A DNA stretch of 64,000 nt, taken from contig JAEYUW010000046.1 in NCBI GenBank assembly GCA_023432225.1, positions 172,303-236,302 of the forward strand. The letters run 5' to 3'. The notes under the pieces were generated by a model. It was given only the letters and a program-made list of their open reading frames with translations, searched no databases and was not told where the DNA came from. The DNA is from Verrucomicrobiota bacterium. GTDB taxonomy: Bacteria > Verrucomicrobiota > Verrucomicrobiia > Opitutales > Opitutaceae. The stretch's first letter is position 1; each line of letters begins with the position of its first letter. Below are positions 8,859-17,023 of this stretch, one piece after another. The translations under genes and the position numbers were made by a program.

Positions 8859-8880
8859 ACAGCCGACTGACGTCGGCTGT
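8859..8880 (-). terminator. Terminator of the tail-specific protease gene
   Basis: ACAGCCGAC-TGAC-GTCGGCTGT is a 9-bp stem 41 bp past the stop on the minus strand, followed there by GTTTTCG. Confidence 0.75.
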
Positions 8881-8921
8881 GAAGAGGAGACGAGCGGCCG
8901 GTTGGAAACCGGCGTGTGGCA

Positions 8922-11114
8922 TTATCCCTGCGGGACGCTCGCGGCGGGCATCGGCGCGCGCTTGGCCCACATCGGCGTGTCGGCGAGGCGGACGGCGTCG
9001 GACACGACGCGGAGGGCCTCGCGCAGGTGCACATCGAACTTCGACGCGGCTTCGTGGTCTTCGGCGTCCGTATCGCCGTCGTTCTCGGCGACGGGTTCAG
9101 GCGGCGGCGGATTTTTGATCACGGCGTCGAGCTTCACTTCCTGCTTCTTGAAGTCGTTTTTGGTGAGCAGGGCTTTGAACTCGGCGTCGAATTTCTTGCC
9201 GGTCGCTTCGATCGTCTGCTTCTCGGCGCGCCGTTTCTCGAGATTGAGCGAGACCGTCTTCTGCTCGGTGCGTTGGCGGAACCAGTCGATGTTTTCCTTC
9301 AGCACGCTGAATTCTTCGAGCGAGTCCTGGCGGTGCTTGCTGGCCGCGAGCAGCGGTCCGACGAAGGCTTGGTTGAGTGGCTTGCCGTCAAAGGGCGAGG
9401 TGCTGATCTCGTCCCACACGAGCGCGTTCGGCTCGGTGGCTTCGCCGACTTCGATGTAGTCGTCGATGGACGGAAGCGCGATGTCGGGCGTCACGCCCTT
9501 CTTCTGGGTCGATGAGCCGTTGGGCAGGTAATATTTCTGCGTGGTGAGTTTCGCGGCGCCGGCTTTGCCGTAGTTGCGGCTGAGCTTCGGGAGGTAGTTC
9601 TGCATCTCGAAGATGACCTGCACGGTGCCTTTGCCGTAGGTGGTGCTGTCGCCGACGATCACGGCGCGGCCGTAGTTTTGCATCGCGCCGGCGAAGATCT
9701 CGGAGGCGGACGCGCTGAATTTCGACGTGAGGATCGCGAGCGGGCCGTCGTAGGCGACGGTGCGGTTGGTGTCGCGGCCGACGGAGACGCGGCCGGCGGA
9801 GTCGCGGACTTGGACGACGGGGCCTTGTTCAATGAAGAGGCCGCTGAGGTTGATCGCTTCCGAGAGGAGGCCGCCGCCGTTGCGGCGCAGATCGAGGATG
9901 AGCGCGGTGATGTTCTGCTGCTTCAGTTTGCCGATCAGCTCGGCGACGTCGTTGCTGGCGGAGGCGCGGCTGGCTTCGTCGTCGGTGTCGCCGCCGTTTT
10001 CGCCGTAGAAGGAGTTCAGGGTGATGACGCCGATCGCGTTGATTTTGCCGGCGGCGTCGGGGACTTCGAAGAGTTCGGCGGAGGCGCGGGCCTGGTTGAT
10101 TTTGATGACGTCGCGCGTGATCGTGACTTGCTCGGTCTTGGACTGGTCGACGGCTTTTTGCGGGATGATCGAGAGTGTGACCTTCGTGCCTTTGGCGCCG
10201 CGGATCATCTGCACGATTTGCTTGTTGCGCATGCCGACGACATCGACCGCTTCCTGGCCTTCCTGCTGGACGGTGACGATCTTGTCGTTGGCTTTCACCT
10301 TGCCGGTGAGATCGGCGGGGCCGCCGGGAACGACGCTGACGATCTTGCAGTAACCTTCCTCGTCGACGGTGAGGACGGCGCCGATGCCCACGAGGTGGAG
10401 ATTGATGTCGACGTTGAAGTCCTCGAGGTCGGCGGCGGAGAAGTAGGAGGAATGGGGATCGTAGAGGCGGGTGAAGGCGGTGAGGAAGCGCGCTTGGATT
10501 TCGCCGGGCTGAACTTCGGAGGTATTCTTGAGGAAACGGTCGAAGCGTTTCGCCATCGTGCTCTTGGCTGCCTCCAAGGTTTTCTTGTTGAGCAGTTCGT
10601 TGATCAACTCGGCCTTCAGGCGGCGCGACCAGAGGTTGTCGGCTTCGGCTTGGTCGGCGGGCCAGGGGCCTTTGGAGCGATCGATCGTGTAGGTTTCGTC
10701 GGTGGTGAGATCGACGTCTTTGGCGAGTTGCTCGTGGACCCAGGTGACGCGCGAGCGGACGCGCTGTTCGAAGAGGCCGTAGATGCGGAAGGCGGCGTCG
10801 ATGTTGCCGGTGATGGCGATGTTGTCCTCGAGGCCGGTGCCGTAGAGGCGACGGAGGGATTGTTCGTCACCGGCGGTGAAGTAGAGGCGCTGCGGGTCGA
10901 GGAGCGCCATGTAGTCGGTGATGAGTTGGGGGTAGTCTTCCGTGCGCAGGGCGTTCCGGTTGAAGTGCACGTAGTCGAGCATCTGCTTGAGCGTGCGCAC
11001 CTCGTTTTGCATGAGGGGATTCGTGGAGAAATCGCGATCGGTGATCGCGAAGGCCACGGGCACGGCGGTGACGAGCAGGAGAGCGGCGCGGAGAAGAAAG
11101 CGTGGGAGTCGCAT
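8922..11114 (-). CDS. prc: Carboxy-terminal (tail-specific) protease Prc
   Basis: 730 residues with a signal peptide (LLRAALLLVTAVPVAFA). The order matches Prc/Tsp: N-terminal domain, PDZ (VGIGAVLTVDEEGYCKIVSVV with VPGGPA), then the S41 protease core with LDLRRNGGG. The Ser/Lys dyad is visible in TSKFSASASEIFAGAM (Ser) and DSTTYGKGTVQ (Lys). A C-terminal DUF3340-like helical tail is followed by an acidic PEPVAENDGD linker. It degrades or trims periplasmic proteins from the C-terminus. It is transcribed alone on the minus strand, ending at the 8859-8880 terminator. Confidence 0.93.
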   Translation of the reverse strand: MRLPRFLLRAALLLVTAVPVAFAITDRDFSTNPLMQNEVRTLKQMLDYVHFNRNALRTEDYPQLITDYMALLDPQRLYFTAGDEQSLRRLYGTGLEDNIAITGNIDAAFRIYGLFEQRVRSRVTWVHEQLAKDVDLTTDETYTIDRSKGPWPADQAEADNLWSRRLKAELINELLNKKTLEAAKSTMAKRFDRFLKNTSEVQPGEIQARFLTAFTRLYDPHSSYFSAADLEDFNVDINLHLVGIGAVLTVDEEGYCKIVSVVPGGPADLTGKVKANDKIVTVQQEGQEAVDVVGMRNKQIVQMIRGAKGTKVTLSIIPQKAVDQSKTEQVTITRDVIKINQARASAELFEVPDAAGKINAIGVITLNSFYGENGGDTDDEASRASASNDVAELIGKLKQQNITALILDLRRNGGGLLSEAINLSGLFIEQGPVVQVRDSAGRVSVGRDTNRTVAYDGPLAILTSKFSASASEIFAGAMQNYGRAVIVGDSTTYGKGTVQVIFEMQNYLPKLSRNYGKAGAAKLTTQKYYLPNGSSTQKKGVTPDIALPSIDDYIEVGEATEPNALVWDEISTSPFDGKPLNQAFVGPLLAASKHRQDSLEEFSVLKENIDWFRQRTEQKTVSLNLEKRRAEKQTIEATGKKFDAEFKALLTKNDFKKQEVKLDAVIKNPPPPEPVAENDGDTDAEDHEAASKFDVHLREALRVVSDAVRLADTPMWAKRAPMPAASVPQG

Positions 11115-11258
11115 GAAGGAGTGTTAGTCGCGTGGGGCGCGGGTTTGTTTCTTAAAACGGTGAATTGCGGGTCACTCGCGGCGTAGCATGCCTAAAGTAA
11201 GACGCGCGGAGACGAGCGAACAGCTTGCCATCGGCGCAGGCGGACGGAGATTGAGGCG

Positions 11259-12152
11259 TCAACGGCGGCTGAGGAGGTCTTTGGCATCATCGAGCAGGCG
11301 TTTCTCCTGCTCTGTAAGAGCGCCGAAGCCGTGCGAATTTATCTTGTCGAGAATACGATCGACCTCGGCGCGCAGATTCACCGGGGCCGAATGGACGGGG
11401 GGGCTGTCGTCGGGGAGGGGCGCGGGCGTCTTCTTGGTTTGGCGGCGGAAGAGCGGGAGCCGGAAGGACGCACCGGCCGCGCGATCGAGGCCGTTGTTGG
11501 CGTAAAGCAGGCGGAAGTAGAGCCACCCGGCGAGCATGCCGCCGAGGTGGGCGGAGTGGGCGATGCCGGCGCCGCCATCAAGCGCTCCGCCGGGAATCTC
11601 GTTGAACAGGAACCCGAGCGTGTCGATCGCGAGGAGGATCCACGCGAGGATCTTCGGCTTCAGCGTCACCGGCAGCACGAAGAACAGCAGGAAAGTGATT
11701 TCCCGTTCCGGCGCGACACAGGCAAAAAACACGAACATGCCAGCGAGCACGGCCGAGGCCCCCACCAGCGGAAACGTGGGCGAACCCCACGCATGCGTCG
11801 CGAACCAGGCGAGCGCGCCCAGAGTTGCGGTGCTCATCAGGAATTGAATGAGCCCGCGGGTCCCGAGCAGCGGGGCAACTTCGCGCCCAATCAGGAAGAG
11901 GCCGAGCGCATTCAGCACGAGGTGGAGAACGCCACCGTGCAGAAACGTGTAGGTCACCAGCGTCCAAACCTTGCCTTGAAGCACGCCCGCGGGCGTGACG
12001 GCGAGCAGATCGACCATCGCGCTGCTGCCGAGAAACCGCTCGAACACCAGCTGCACCAACGACCCCGCGATGACCGCGCTCAAGAACCACGTCAGAGCCG
12101 AAGTCGTCTCGCGCGGGTAGTCGGAGCGCATGTAAGAGCGGTCGGAGAGCAT
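11259..12152 (-). CDS. Rhomboid family intramembrane serine protease
   Basis: 297 residues. The six-helix rhomboid core spans about residues 18-220. LHGGVLHLVLNALGLFLIG is the conserved H/N helix, GASAVLAG at 131-138 holds the catalytic Ser133, and AHSAHLGGMLAGW holds the partner His202. After a Pro-rich linker, the C-terminal 40 residues (VDRILDKINSHGFGALTEQE) match the small helical tail seen on many rhomboids (DUF6576-like). ATG 12152 is preferred because the upstream 24 codons are Arg-rich and overlap the divergent promoter region. Confidence 0.9.
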   Translation of the reverse strand: MLSDRSYMRSDYPRETTSALTWFLSAVIAGSLVQLVFERFLGSSAMVDLLAVTPAGVLQGKVWTLVTYTFLHGGVLHLVLNALGLFLIGREVAPLLGTRGLIQFLMSTATLGALAWFATHAWGSPTFPLVGASAVLAGMFVFFACVAPEREITFLLFFVLPVTLKPKILAWILLAIDTLGFLFNEIPGGALDGGAGIAHSAHLGGMLAGWLYFRLLYANNGLDRAAGASFRLPLFRRQTKKTPAPLPDDSPPVHSAPVNLRAEVDRILDKINSHGFGALTEQEKRLLDDAKDLLSRR

Positions 12153-12295
12153 TGGGGCGCAACTTACGCCAGCCGCATCCAAATACAAGCCCCGCGTCGG
12201 GCGCCGCGACAGCCTCGCGCCCACATGACGCGGTGCCGTTGCGCGGGGCGGTCGAGCCGCTTGACATGACGGTTCAACGTCCTTGTATCCGCCCT

Positions 12296-12532
12296 ATGGC
12301 CAACAAAGCTGAGAAGTGGAAAGAAAACGCCGCAGGCAAGTTCTACGTCGATCAGCAGTGCATCGATTGCGATCTGTGCCGCGAAACCGCCCCCGGTTTC
12401 TTCACGCGCCATGACGAAGGTGGCTATTCCTTCGTGCACAAGCAGCCCACGACGGAGGAAGAAGCCGCGCTGTGCATGGAGGCGCTCGAAGGCTGCCCGG
12501 TCGAGGCGATCGGCAACGACGGCGAAGAGTAA
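12296..12532 (+). CDS. Small [4Fe-4S] ferredoxin
   Basis: 78 residues. CIDCDLC (CxxCxxC) plus CMEALEGCPVEAI (C-P ending) supply four ligands for one [4Fe-4S] cluster, as in ferredoxin-13/Thermotoga-type single-cluster ferredoxins. The C-terminus is acidic (NDGEE). A paralogue with the same FYVD-(Q/S)-CIDC start lies at 61148, so the genome has at least two. I start at ATG 12296; the upstream extension is not protein-like. A terminator directly follows. Confidence 0.9.
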   Translation: MANKAEKWKENAAGKFYVDQQCIDCDLCRETAPGFFTRHDEGGYSFVHKQPTTEEEAALCMEALEGCPVEAIGNDGEE

Positions 12533-12552
12533 TCATCCTGCCTGCTCAATTT

Positions 12553-12585
12553 ACCGCTGCGGTCATCCGCAGCGGTTTCTTTTTT
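12553..12585 (+). terminator. Intrinsic terminator of the ferredoxin gene
   Basis: ACCGCTGCGG-TCAT-CCGCAGCGGT is a perfect 10-bp stem followed by TTCTTTTTT. The T tract ends only 3 bases before the next gene's ATG. Confidence 0.92.
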
Positions 12586-12588
12586 CCC

Positions 12589-14460
12589 ATGCTGTTAAGT
12601 CGTCTTTTAAAAACTGGCAACAAGCCGTCCTGTCGCGCGACGCTCGTGGCGTTTTGGTCATTTGCCGCGATCAGTCCGGCAGGATTCGCGCAAGAGCGTG
12701 ACGAGCGCACGCGGCTGCCGGATTTCACCGTCTTTGGCTCACGGGTGGCAAACGACGAGCCGGCCGGAACGCTGGCGATGCCGGTGTCGGCCTTGCGCTA
12801 TGAGCCGCGCGTGGATGTGCAGGCGCGTAATTTCGCGGAAGCTCAGGCGGACGTCAGCCTGCGCGGTGGCGTGTTCGAAGCGACGGGCGTGCGTATTGGG
12901 ACCGCGGCGATTTCCGATCCGCAAACGGGGCATTACGTCTTCGAACTCCCGGTCGCACCCGAGATGTTGCGGGGGCCGATGGTTGTCACCGGTCTTGCCA
13001 GCGCCGCGAACAGTTTCAACGCGGCCACCGGCACCGTGCAATTCGCTTGGGCGCCGATTCGCGATGGCGGGCGCGTGAGCGTCGCCGGGGGCGAGCACGG
13101 CTTCAATCGCGAGTCGCTTTACGCGGGCGCCACGCGCTCGCTTCGTGATGGCCAAGCTCTGGCGGCGGATTTTGCGGTCGCTCGTTCGCGTTCGGACGGT
13201 GCCATTCCTTTCGGAGATCACGATTTCTCGCGCGTCAACGGCCGGTTGCAGTGGCGCACGGCGCAAGGCCAGACGGATGTCTTTGTCGGCTACCAGCGCA
13301 AATTCTTCGGCTGGCCGAATCTCTACACGCCGTTTGGTTTCAACGAAACGGACAACCTCCAAACGGTGCTCGGGCTCGTGAATCACACCTGGCGCGACGA
13401 TCAGGGCAACGAGTTCAATGCGGCGGCATTCTACCGTCGCAACAAGGACGACTACGAATTCAACCGCGCGGTGCCCGGCGCCTCGAATCCCTTCCAACAC
13501 ACGACGTGGCTGCGTGGTTTGGCGATTGCGGGGCGCGCGGTCGCGTCCGCCGCGAGCGTCGGCTACACGCTCGATGTCGCCCACGACAATCTGCGCTCCA
13601 CGGCGTTGACGTTCGGGCGTTTCAACGATCGCACGCTCTACAAGGCGACTCTCGTGCCCGAAATCGTCGCCGCTCTCGGAGCGGGCGAGCTGCGCACGCG
13701 AGCGGGGGCGGCGTTCGATCGCTCAGACCGCGATGGCTCGGCGTGGTCGCCTCTGGCGGGCGTCGACTGGCGCAGTGCTGGGGGCAACAGCGTTGGATTG
13801 GAATACTCCGAAGCCACGCAATTGCCTTCCTACACCGCGTTGAACTCGAGTTCGGTCGCCGGTCTCTTTCGCGGCAATTCCAACCTCGGCCGTTCGCGGG
13901 CTCGCAACGTGGAGATCAGCGGTCGCACCGAGCGTTTCGGTTGGATGTTCGAGGGCGCTGCTTTCCGACGCTGGGACGACCGCTTGGTCGATTGGACCTA
14001 CCTGCGGGGTGTGACTGCACGCACGGCGAATCCGGTCGACACCGTGACCGATGGCATCGAGGTGCTCGCAACACGCCGCAGCTCGCATCTCGATGTGACG
14101 CTCGGCTACGCTTGGCTGCGCAAGCGCAGCGATTACGGCACGAGTGCGGTCGATGCCAGTTTCTACGCGCTCAATTTTCCGGAGCATCGCGCGACCGCGG
14201 CGATCCGCTGGCGTTGGACGGGTGGTTTCGAACTGCGCAGCGATAACGAGTATCGCGTGCAGGCCCCGAACTTCCTGCGCACGGTGGGCGGGACGCACGC
14301 CTGGTTGTCATCCGCGGGGCTGTATTACCTGCCTCCGCGCTGGCGCGGCTGGGAATTTTCGGTCGTGGTCGACAACCTTTGGGACTCGGATTTCCAAGAG
14401 GTCCCCGCGGTGCCGGCCGCCCCGCGTCAATGGTCCGCGGGAGCCAGCTGGCGCTGGTGA
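12589..14460 (+). CDS. TonB-dependent outer-membrane receptor
   Basis: 623 residues with a signal peptide (LVAFWSFAAISPAGFAQ). A plug-like domain follows (VSLRGGVFEATGVRIGTAAI resembles the LRG segment of the plug), then a long run of amphipathic strands ending in an aromatic residue (SAGASWRW), as expected for outer-membrane insertion. It would import a substrate such as a siderophore, cobamide or glycan; none can be assigned. The start codon comes 3 bases after the upstream terminator's T tract with no Shine-Dalgarno site, so expression must use readthrough or a promoter inside the ferredoxin region. Confidence 0.85.
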   Translation: MLLSRLLKTGNKPSCRATLVAFWSFAAISPAGFAQERDERTRLPDFTVFGSRVANDEPAGTLAMPVSALRYEPRVDVQARNFAEAQADVSLRGGVFEATGVRIGTAAISDPQTGHYVFELPVAPEMLRGPMVVTGLASAANSFNAATGTVQFAWAPIRDGGRVSVAGGEHGFNRESLYAGATRSLRDGQALAADFAVARSRSDGAIPFGDHDFSRVNGRLQWRTAQGQTDVFVGYQRKFFGWPNLYTPFGFNETDNLQTVLGLVNHTWRDDQGNEFNAAAFYRRNKDDYEFNRAVPGASNPFQHTTWLRGLAIAGRAVASAASVGYTLDVAHDNLRSTALTFGRFNDRTLYKATLVPEIVAALGAGELRTRAGAAFDRSDRDGSAWSPLAGVDWRSAGGNSVGLEYSEATQLPSYTALNSSSVAGLFRGNSNLGRSRARNVEISGRTERFGWMFEGAAFRRWDDRLVDWTYLRGVTARTANPVDTVTDGIEVLATRRSSHLDVTLGYAWLRKRSDYGTSAVDASFYALNFPEHRATAAIRWRWTGGFELRSDNEYRVQAPNFLRTVGGTHAWLSSAGLYYLPPRWRGWEFSVVVDNLWDSDFQEVPAVPAAPRQWSAGASWRW

Positions 14461-14553
14461 CGGGTTACACGGCGTGCGGTTCGTTTCCAGCCGGCTGATT
14501 TTCACTGGAAATCGGCGCGGCCCTGCAGATTTTAACGCCAACCCATTTTCACC

Positions 14554-15246
14554 ATGACCCTCTGGATCATCCTCATCATCGTTCCCATGTTGTTCGGCCT
14601 CTATGCGCAGATGCGCGTGATGAGTGCCTATCGCAAGAACGTCGAGATTCCTTCGCGCGGCCATATCTCCGGTCGCGAGGCCGCCGCCGCGGTGATGGAG
14701 AGCGCGGGCATTCACGATGTGCAGATCGTGCGCGTCGAGGGTCAGCTCACGGACCACTACGATCCGATGAACCGCCGCCTCGCGCTGTCGGAACATAACT
14801 ACGACGGCACCAGCCTCGCCGCGCTCGGCGTCGCCGCGCACGAAGCCGGTCACGCCATCCAGCACAAGGTCGGCTATTCCATGATGACCGTGCGCCAGAC
14901 GCTCGTGCCCGCGACGCAGATCGCCTCCGGCGCCTCGCAGCTGCTCATCATCATCGGCATCGTGCTTGGCACCTCCGGTCTGGGCGGCACGTTTTTGATG
15001 CTGGGCGCGGTCGCCTTGGCGATTATCTGCCTCTTCCAACTCGTCACGCTGCCCGTCGAGTTCGACGCGACGCGTCGCGCCAAGGCTCAGCTGGTCAACC
15101 TCGGCATCGTCGGTCGCGACGAGATGAAGGGCGTGCACGAGACGCTCGATGCCGCCGCGCTGACCTACGTTGCCGCGTTCGTGGCTTCGCTCGGCAGCTT
15201 GCTGCACATCTTGCTGCTGATCGCCGGCGGTCGTCGCGACGAGTGA
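14554..15246 (+). CDS. YugP-like membrane zinc metallopeptidase
   Basis: 230 residues, family Zn_peptidase_2 (DUF2342/YugP type). An N-terminal membrane helix (TLWIILIIVPMLFGLYA) is followed by the zinc motif GVAAHEAGHAIQHK (HExxH) and two further hydrophobic hairpins around LLIIIGIVLGTSGLGGTFL and the C-terminal YVAAFVASLGSLLHILLLI. LPVEFDATRRAK is a conserved family block holding a likely third ligand. Its substrates are unknown. It is a single gene with its own terminator; the ATG lies in a TTTTCACCATG context without Shine-Dalgarno. Confidence 0.9.
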   Translation: MTLWIILIIVPMLFGLYAQMRVMSAYRKNVEIPSRGHISGREAAAAVMESAGIHDVQIVRVEGQLTDHYDPMNRRLALSEHNYDGTSLAALGVAAHEAGHAIQHKVGYSMMTVRQTLVPATQIASGASQLLIIIGIVLGTSGLGGTFLMLGAVALAIICLFQLVTLPVEFDATRRAKAQLVNLGIVGRDEMKGVHETLDAAALTYVAAFVASLGSLLHILLLIAGGRRDE

Positions 15247-15275
15247 GTCCTGCGCGCAGACTCCATGATCCTTTC

Positions 15276-15309
15276 AACGCCAGCCTTCGCGGCTGGCGTT
15301 TTTGTTTTC
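15276..15309 (+). terminator. Terminator of the Zn-protease gene
   Basis: AACGCCAGCC-TTCGC-GGCTGGCGTT forms a 10-bp stem followed by TTTGTTTT. Confidence 0.9.
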
Positions 15310-15323
15310 GGCGCAACGGCCCG

Positions 15324-15860
15324 TTACCGCGCCGGGTTGCCCCGCACGCACGTGTGGGCAGGGACGTTGTGCGTGACGACGCTCATGGCGCCGACGACGG
15401 CGTGGTCGCCGATCATCACGCCGGGCAACACGAACGCGCGCGCACCCACGAACGCGCGCTCGCCCACGACGATCGGCGCAGTGAGGAGCGGCCACTCGGC
15501 GTCCGCGAGGTCGTGCGTGCCGGTGCAAAGATAAGCTTCCTGGGCTACGAGGGCGCCGCGCTGCAGCGCGATACGGTCGAGCGCATATAAATTCGTTCGG
15601 TCGCCGACGCAGGCGGCATCGTGTAGCTCAACATTCCACGGCATCGCGATTCGTGCGCGTTGGTGCACGAACGGAGTTCCGTGGATTTTGGCGCCGAACA
15701 GGCGGAGCACCACGAGGCGCCACGGGTTAAGCGGTTTTGGCGTCCATCGGCATCCCACGGTCCACGTGAGCGCGAAGAGCCCGGCTGCGAAACGCTGCGG
15801 AAGGCTCCACGGCGTGCCGCGACCCGGGACTTGGCGACGAACGAGGGGCTGCTTGTTCAT
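15324..15860 (-). CDS. WcaF-like sugar O-acetyltransferase (left-handed beta-helix)
   Basis: 178 residues. Hexapeptide repeats run from about residue 60 to the end (VELHDAACVGDRTNLYALD, PIVVGERAFVGARAFVLPGV, MIGDHAVVGAMSVVTHNVP), ending CVRGNPAR, the usual end of CoA-dependent xenobiotic/colanic-acid type acetyltransferases. TGTHDLADAEW carries the conserved catalytic His. The N-terminal FAAGLFALTWTVGCRWTPKPLNPWR resembles WcaF/putative colanic acid acetyltransferases. It lies downstream of gmd on the same strand, which fits polysaccharide synthesis. Confidence 0.85.
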   Translation of the reverse strand: MNKQPLVRRQVPGRGTPWSLPQRFAAGLFALTWTVGCRWTPKPLNPWRLVVLRLFGAKIHGTPFVHQRARIAMPWNVELHDAACVGDRTNLYALDRIALQRGALVAQEAYLCTGTHDLADAEWPLLTAPIVVGERAFVGARAFVLPGVMIGDHAVVGAMSVVTHNVPAHTCVRGNPAR

Positions 15861-15905
15861 GGGGCGGTGCGCATCGTCATCCGTTTGCGGCGAGGCGTCC
15901 AGTCT

Positions 15906-16904
15906 TCATCGGCGCGGTGGCGCATCGAGTGCGGCGAGGTCGGATTCCACCATGAGGCGGGCCAGCGCGGCCAACTTGGTTTGCGCCGTCCAGCCGAGTT
16001 CGGTCTGCGCCTTGCGGGCATTGCCGACGAGGCGCGCAGGTTCGGCGGGGCGCACAAAGCGTCGATCGACCTTCACGTATTTGCGCCAGTCGAGGCCGGC
16101 GGCGGCGAACGCCGCTTCGAGAAAATCGGCGAGGGTGTGGCTCTCGCCGGTGGCGAGCACGTAGTCGGCGGGCTTGGCTTGTTGCAGCATGCGCCACATC
16201 GCTTCGACGTATTCGGGTGCGTAGCCCCAGTCGCGCGAGACGTCGAGGTTACCGAGCGGCAGCTCGTTCTGCAGACCGCGGGCGATGCGAGCGACGGCGA
16301 GGGAGATTTTTCGGGTGACGAAATTTTCGCCGCGGCGCGGCGACTCGTGGTTATAGGCGATGCCGTTGCTGACGAAGAGGCCGTAGGCGTCACGGTAGAC
16401 GCGGCTGAGGTTCGTCGCGAAGGCCTTGGCGCAACCGTAAGGACTCGTCGGGCGCAAAGGCGTATCTTCGTCTTGAGGGGCCGTGGTTGGCGCACCGAAA
16501 ATCTCCGAACTGGCGGCGTGGTAAAACTTCACCGGGTGCTCCTGATCGCGGAGAATCTCGAGCAGGCCCAGCGTGGCGTTGGCGACCTCCTGCACCGTGG
16601 CTTCGGGAATCTCGAAGCTCAGACCTACGTGGCTTTGGCCGGCAAGGTGGTAGACTTCGTTTGGTTTGATTTGGCGGAAGAGGCGGCGCAACGAGGTGGT
16701 GTCGTTCAGGTCGCCGTAGTGGAGAAATAGTGTCTGGCCTCCGATCGCGGGATCGTGCCGCAGATGCTCGATGCGGGAGCGGTTGAACAGACTCGCCCGA
16801 CGCACCAGGCCGTGGACCACGTAGCCGCGGGCGAGGAGCAGTTCGGTCAGGTAGGACCCGTCTTGACCGGTGATGCCGGTGATGAGCGCGGTGGGAGAAG
16901 ACAT
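15906..16904 (-). CDS. gmd: GDP-mannose 4,6-dehydratase
   Basis: 332 residues, extended short-chain dehydrogenase. The NADP site is ITGITGQDGSYLTELLL at the N-terminus, the catalytic residues are SSEIFG (Ser/Glu) and SPYGCAK (YxxxK), and RDWGYAPEYVEAMW is the GMD-specific block. It converts GDP-D-mannose to GDP-4-keto-6-deoxy-mannose, the precursor of GDP-fucose, GDP-rhamnose or GDP-perosamine. ATG 16904 is used; a TTG three codons earlier is possible. The neighbouring acetyltransferase suggests a cell-surface glycan. Confidence 0.93.
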   Translation of the reverse strand: MSSPTALITGITGQDGSYLTELLLARGYVVHGLVRRASLFNRSRIEHLRHDPAIGGQTLFLHYGDLNDTTSLRRLFRQIKPNEVYHLAGQSHVGLSFEIPEATVQEVANATLGLLEILRDQEHPVKFYHAASSEIFGAPTTAPQDEDTPLRPTSPYGCAKAFATNLSRVYRDAYGLFVSNGIAYNHESPRRGENFVTRKISLAVARIARGLQNELPLGNLDVSRDWGYAPEYVEAMWRMLQQAKPADYVLATGESHTLADFLEAAFAAAGLDWRKYVKVDRRFVRPAEPARLVGNARKAQTELGWTAQTKLAALARLMVESDLAALDAPPRR

Positions 16905-17023
16905 GAGTGGCAACGGGAGCCGTTTTGCCGCTGCACGCTGGAGCTGTCGAAGCGAATTGCTCGGTCGTCCGTCGTGGTGCGCTCCGGGGTGTTCGTCTTG
17001 GAGTGATGCGAGCTTCGCGGTGC

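Noticed and set aside
9678..11186. 502-codon open frame opposite the tail-specific protease gene
   Set aside because: Its translation is Val/Gly/Asp/Glu-rich without family features; it is the antisense shadow of a GC-rich coding gene.
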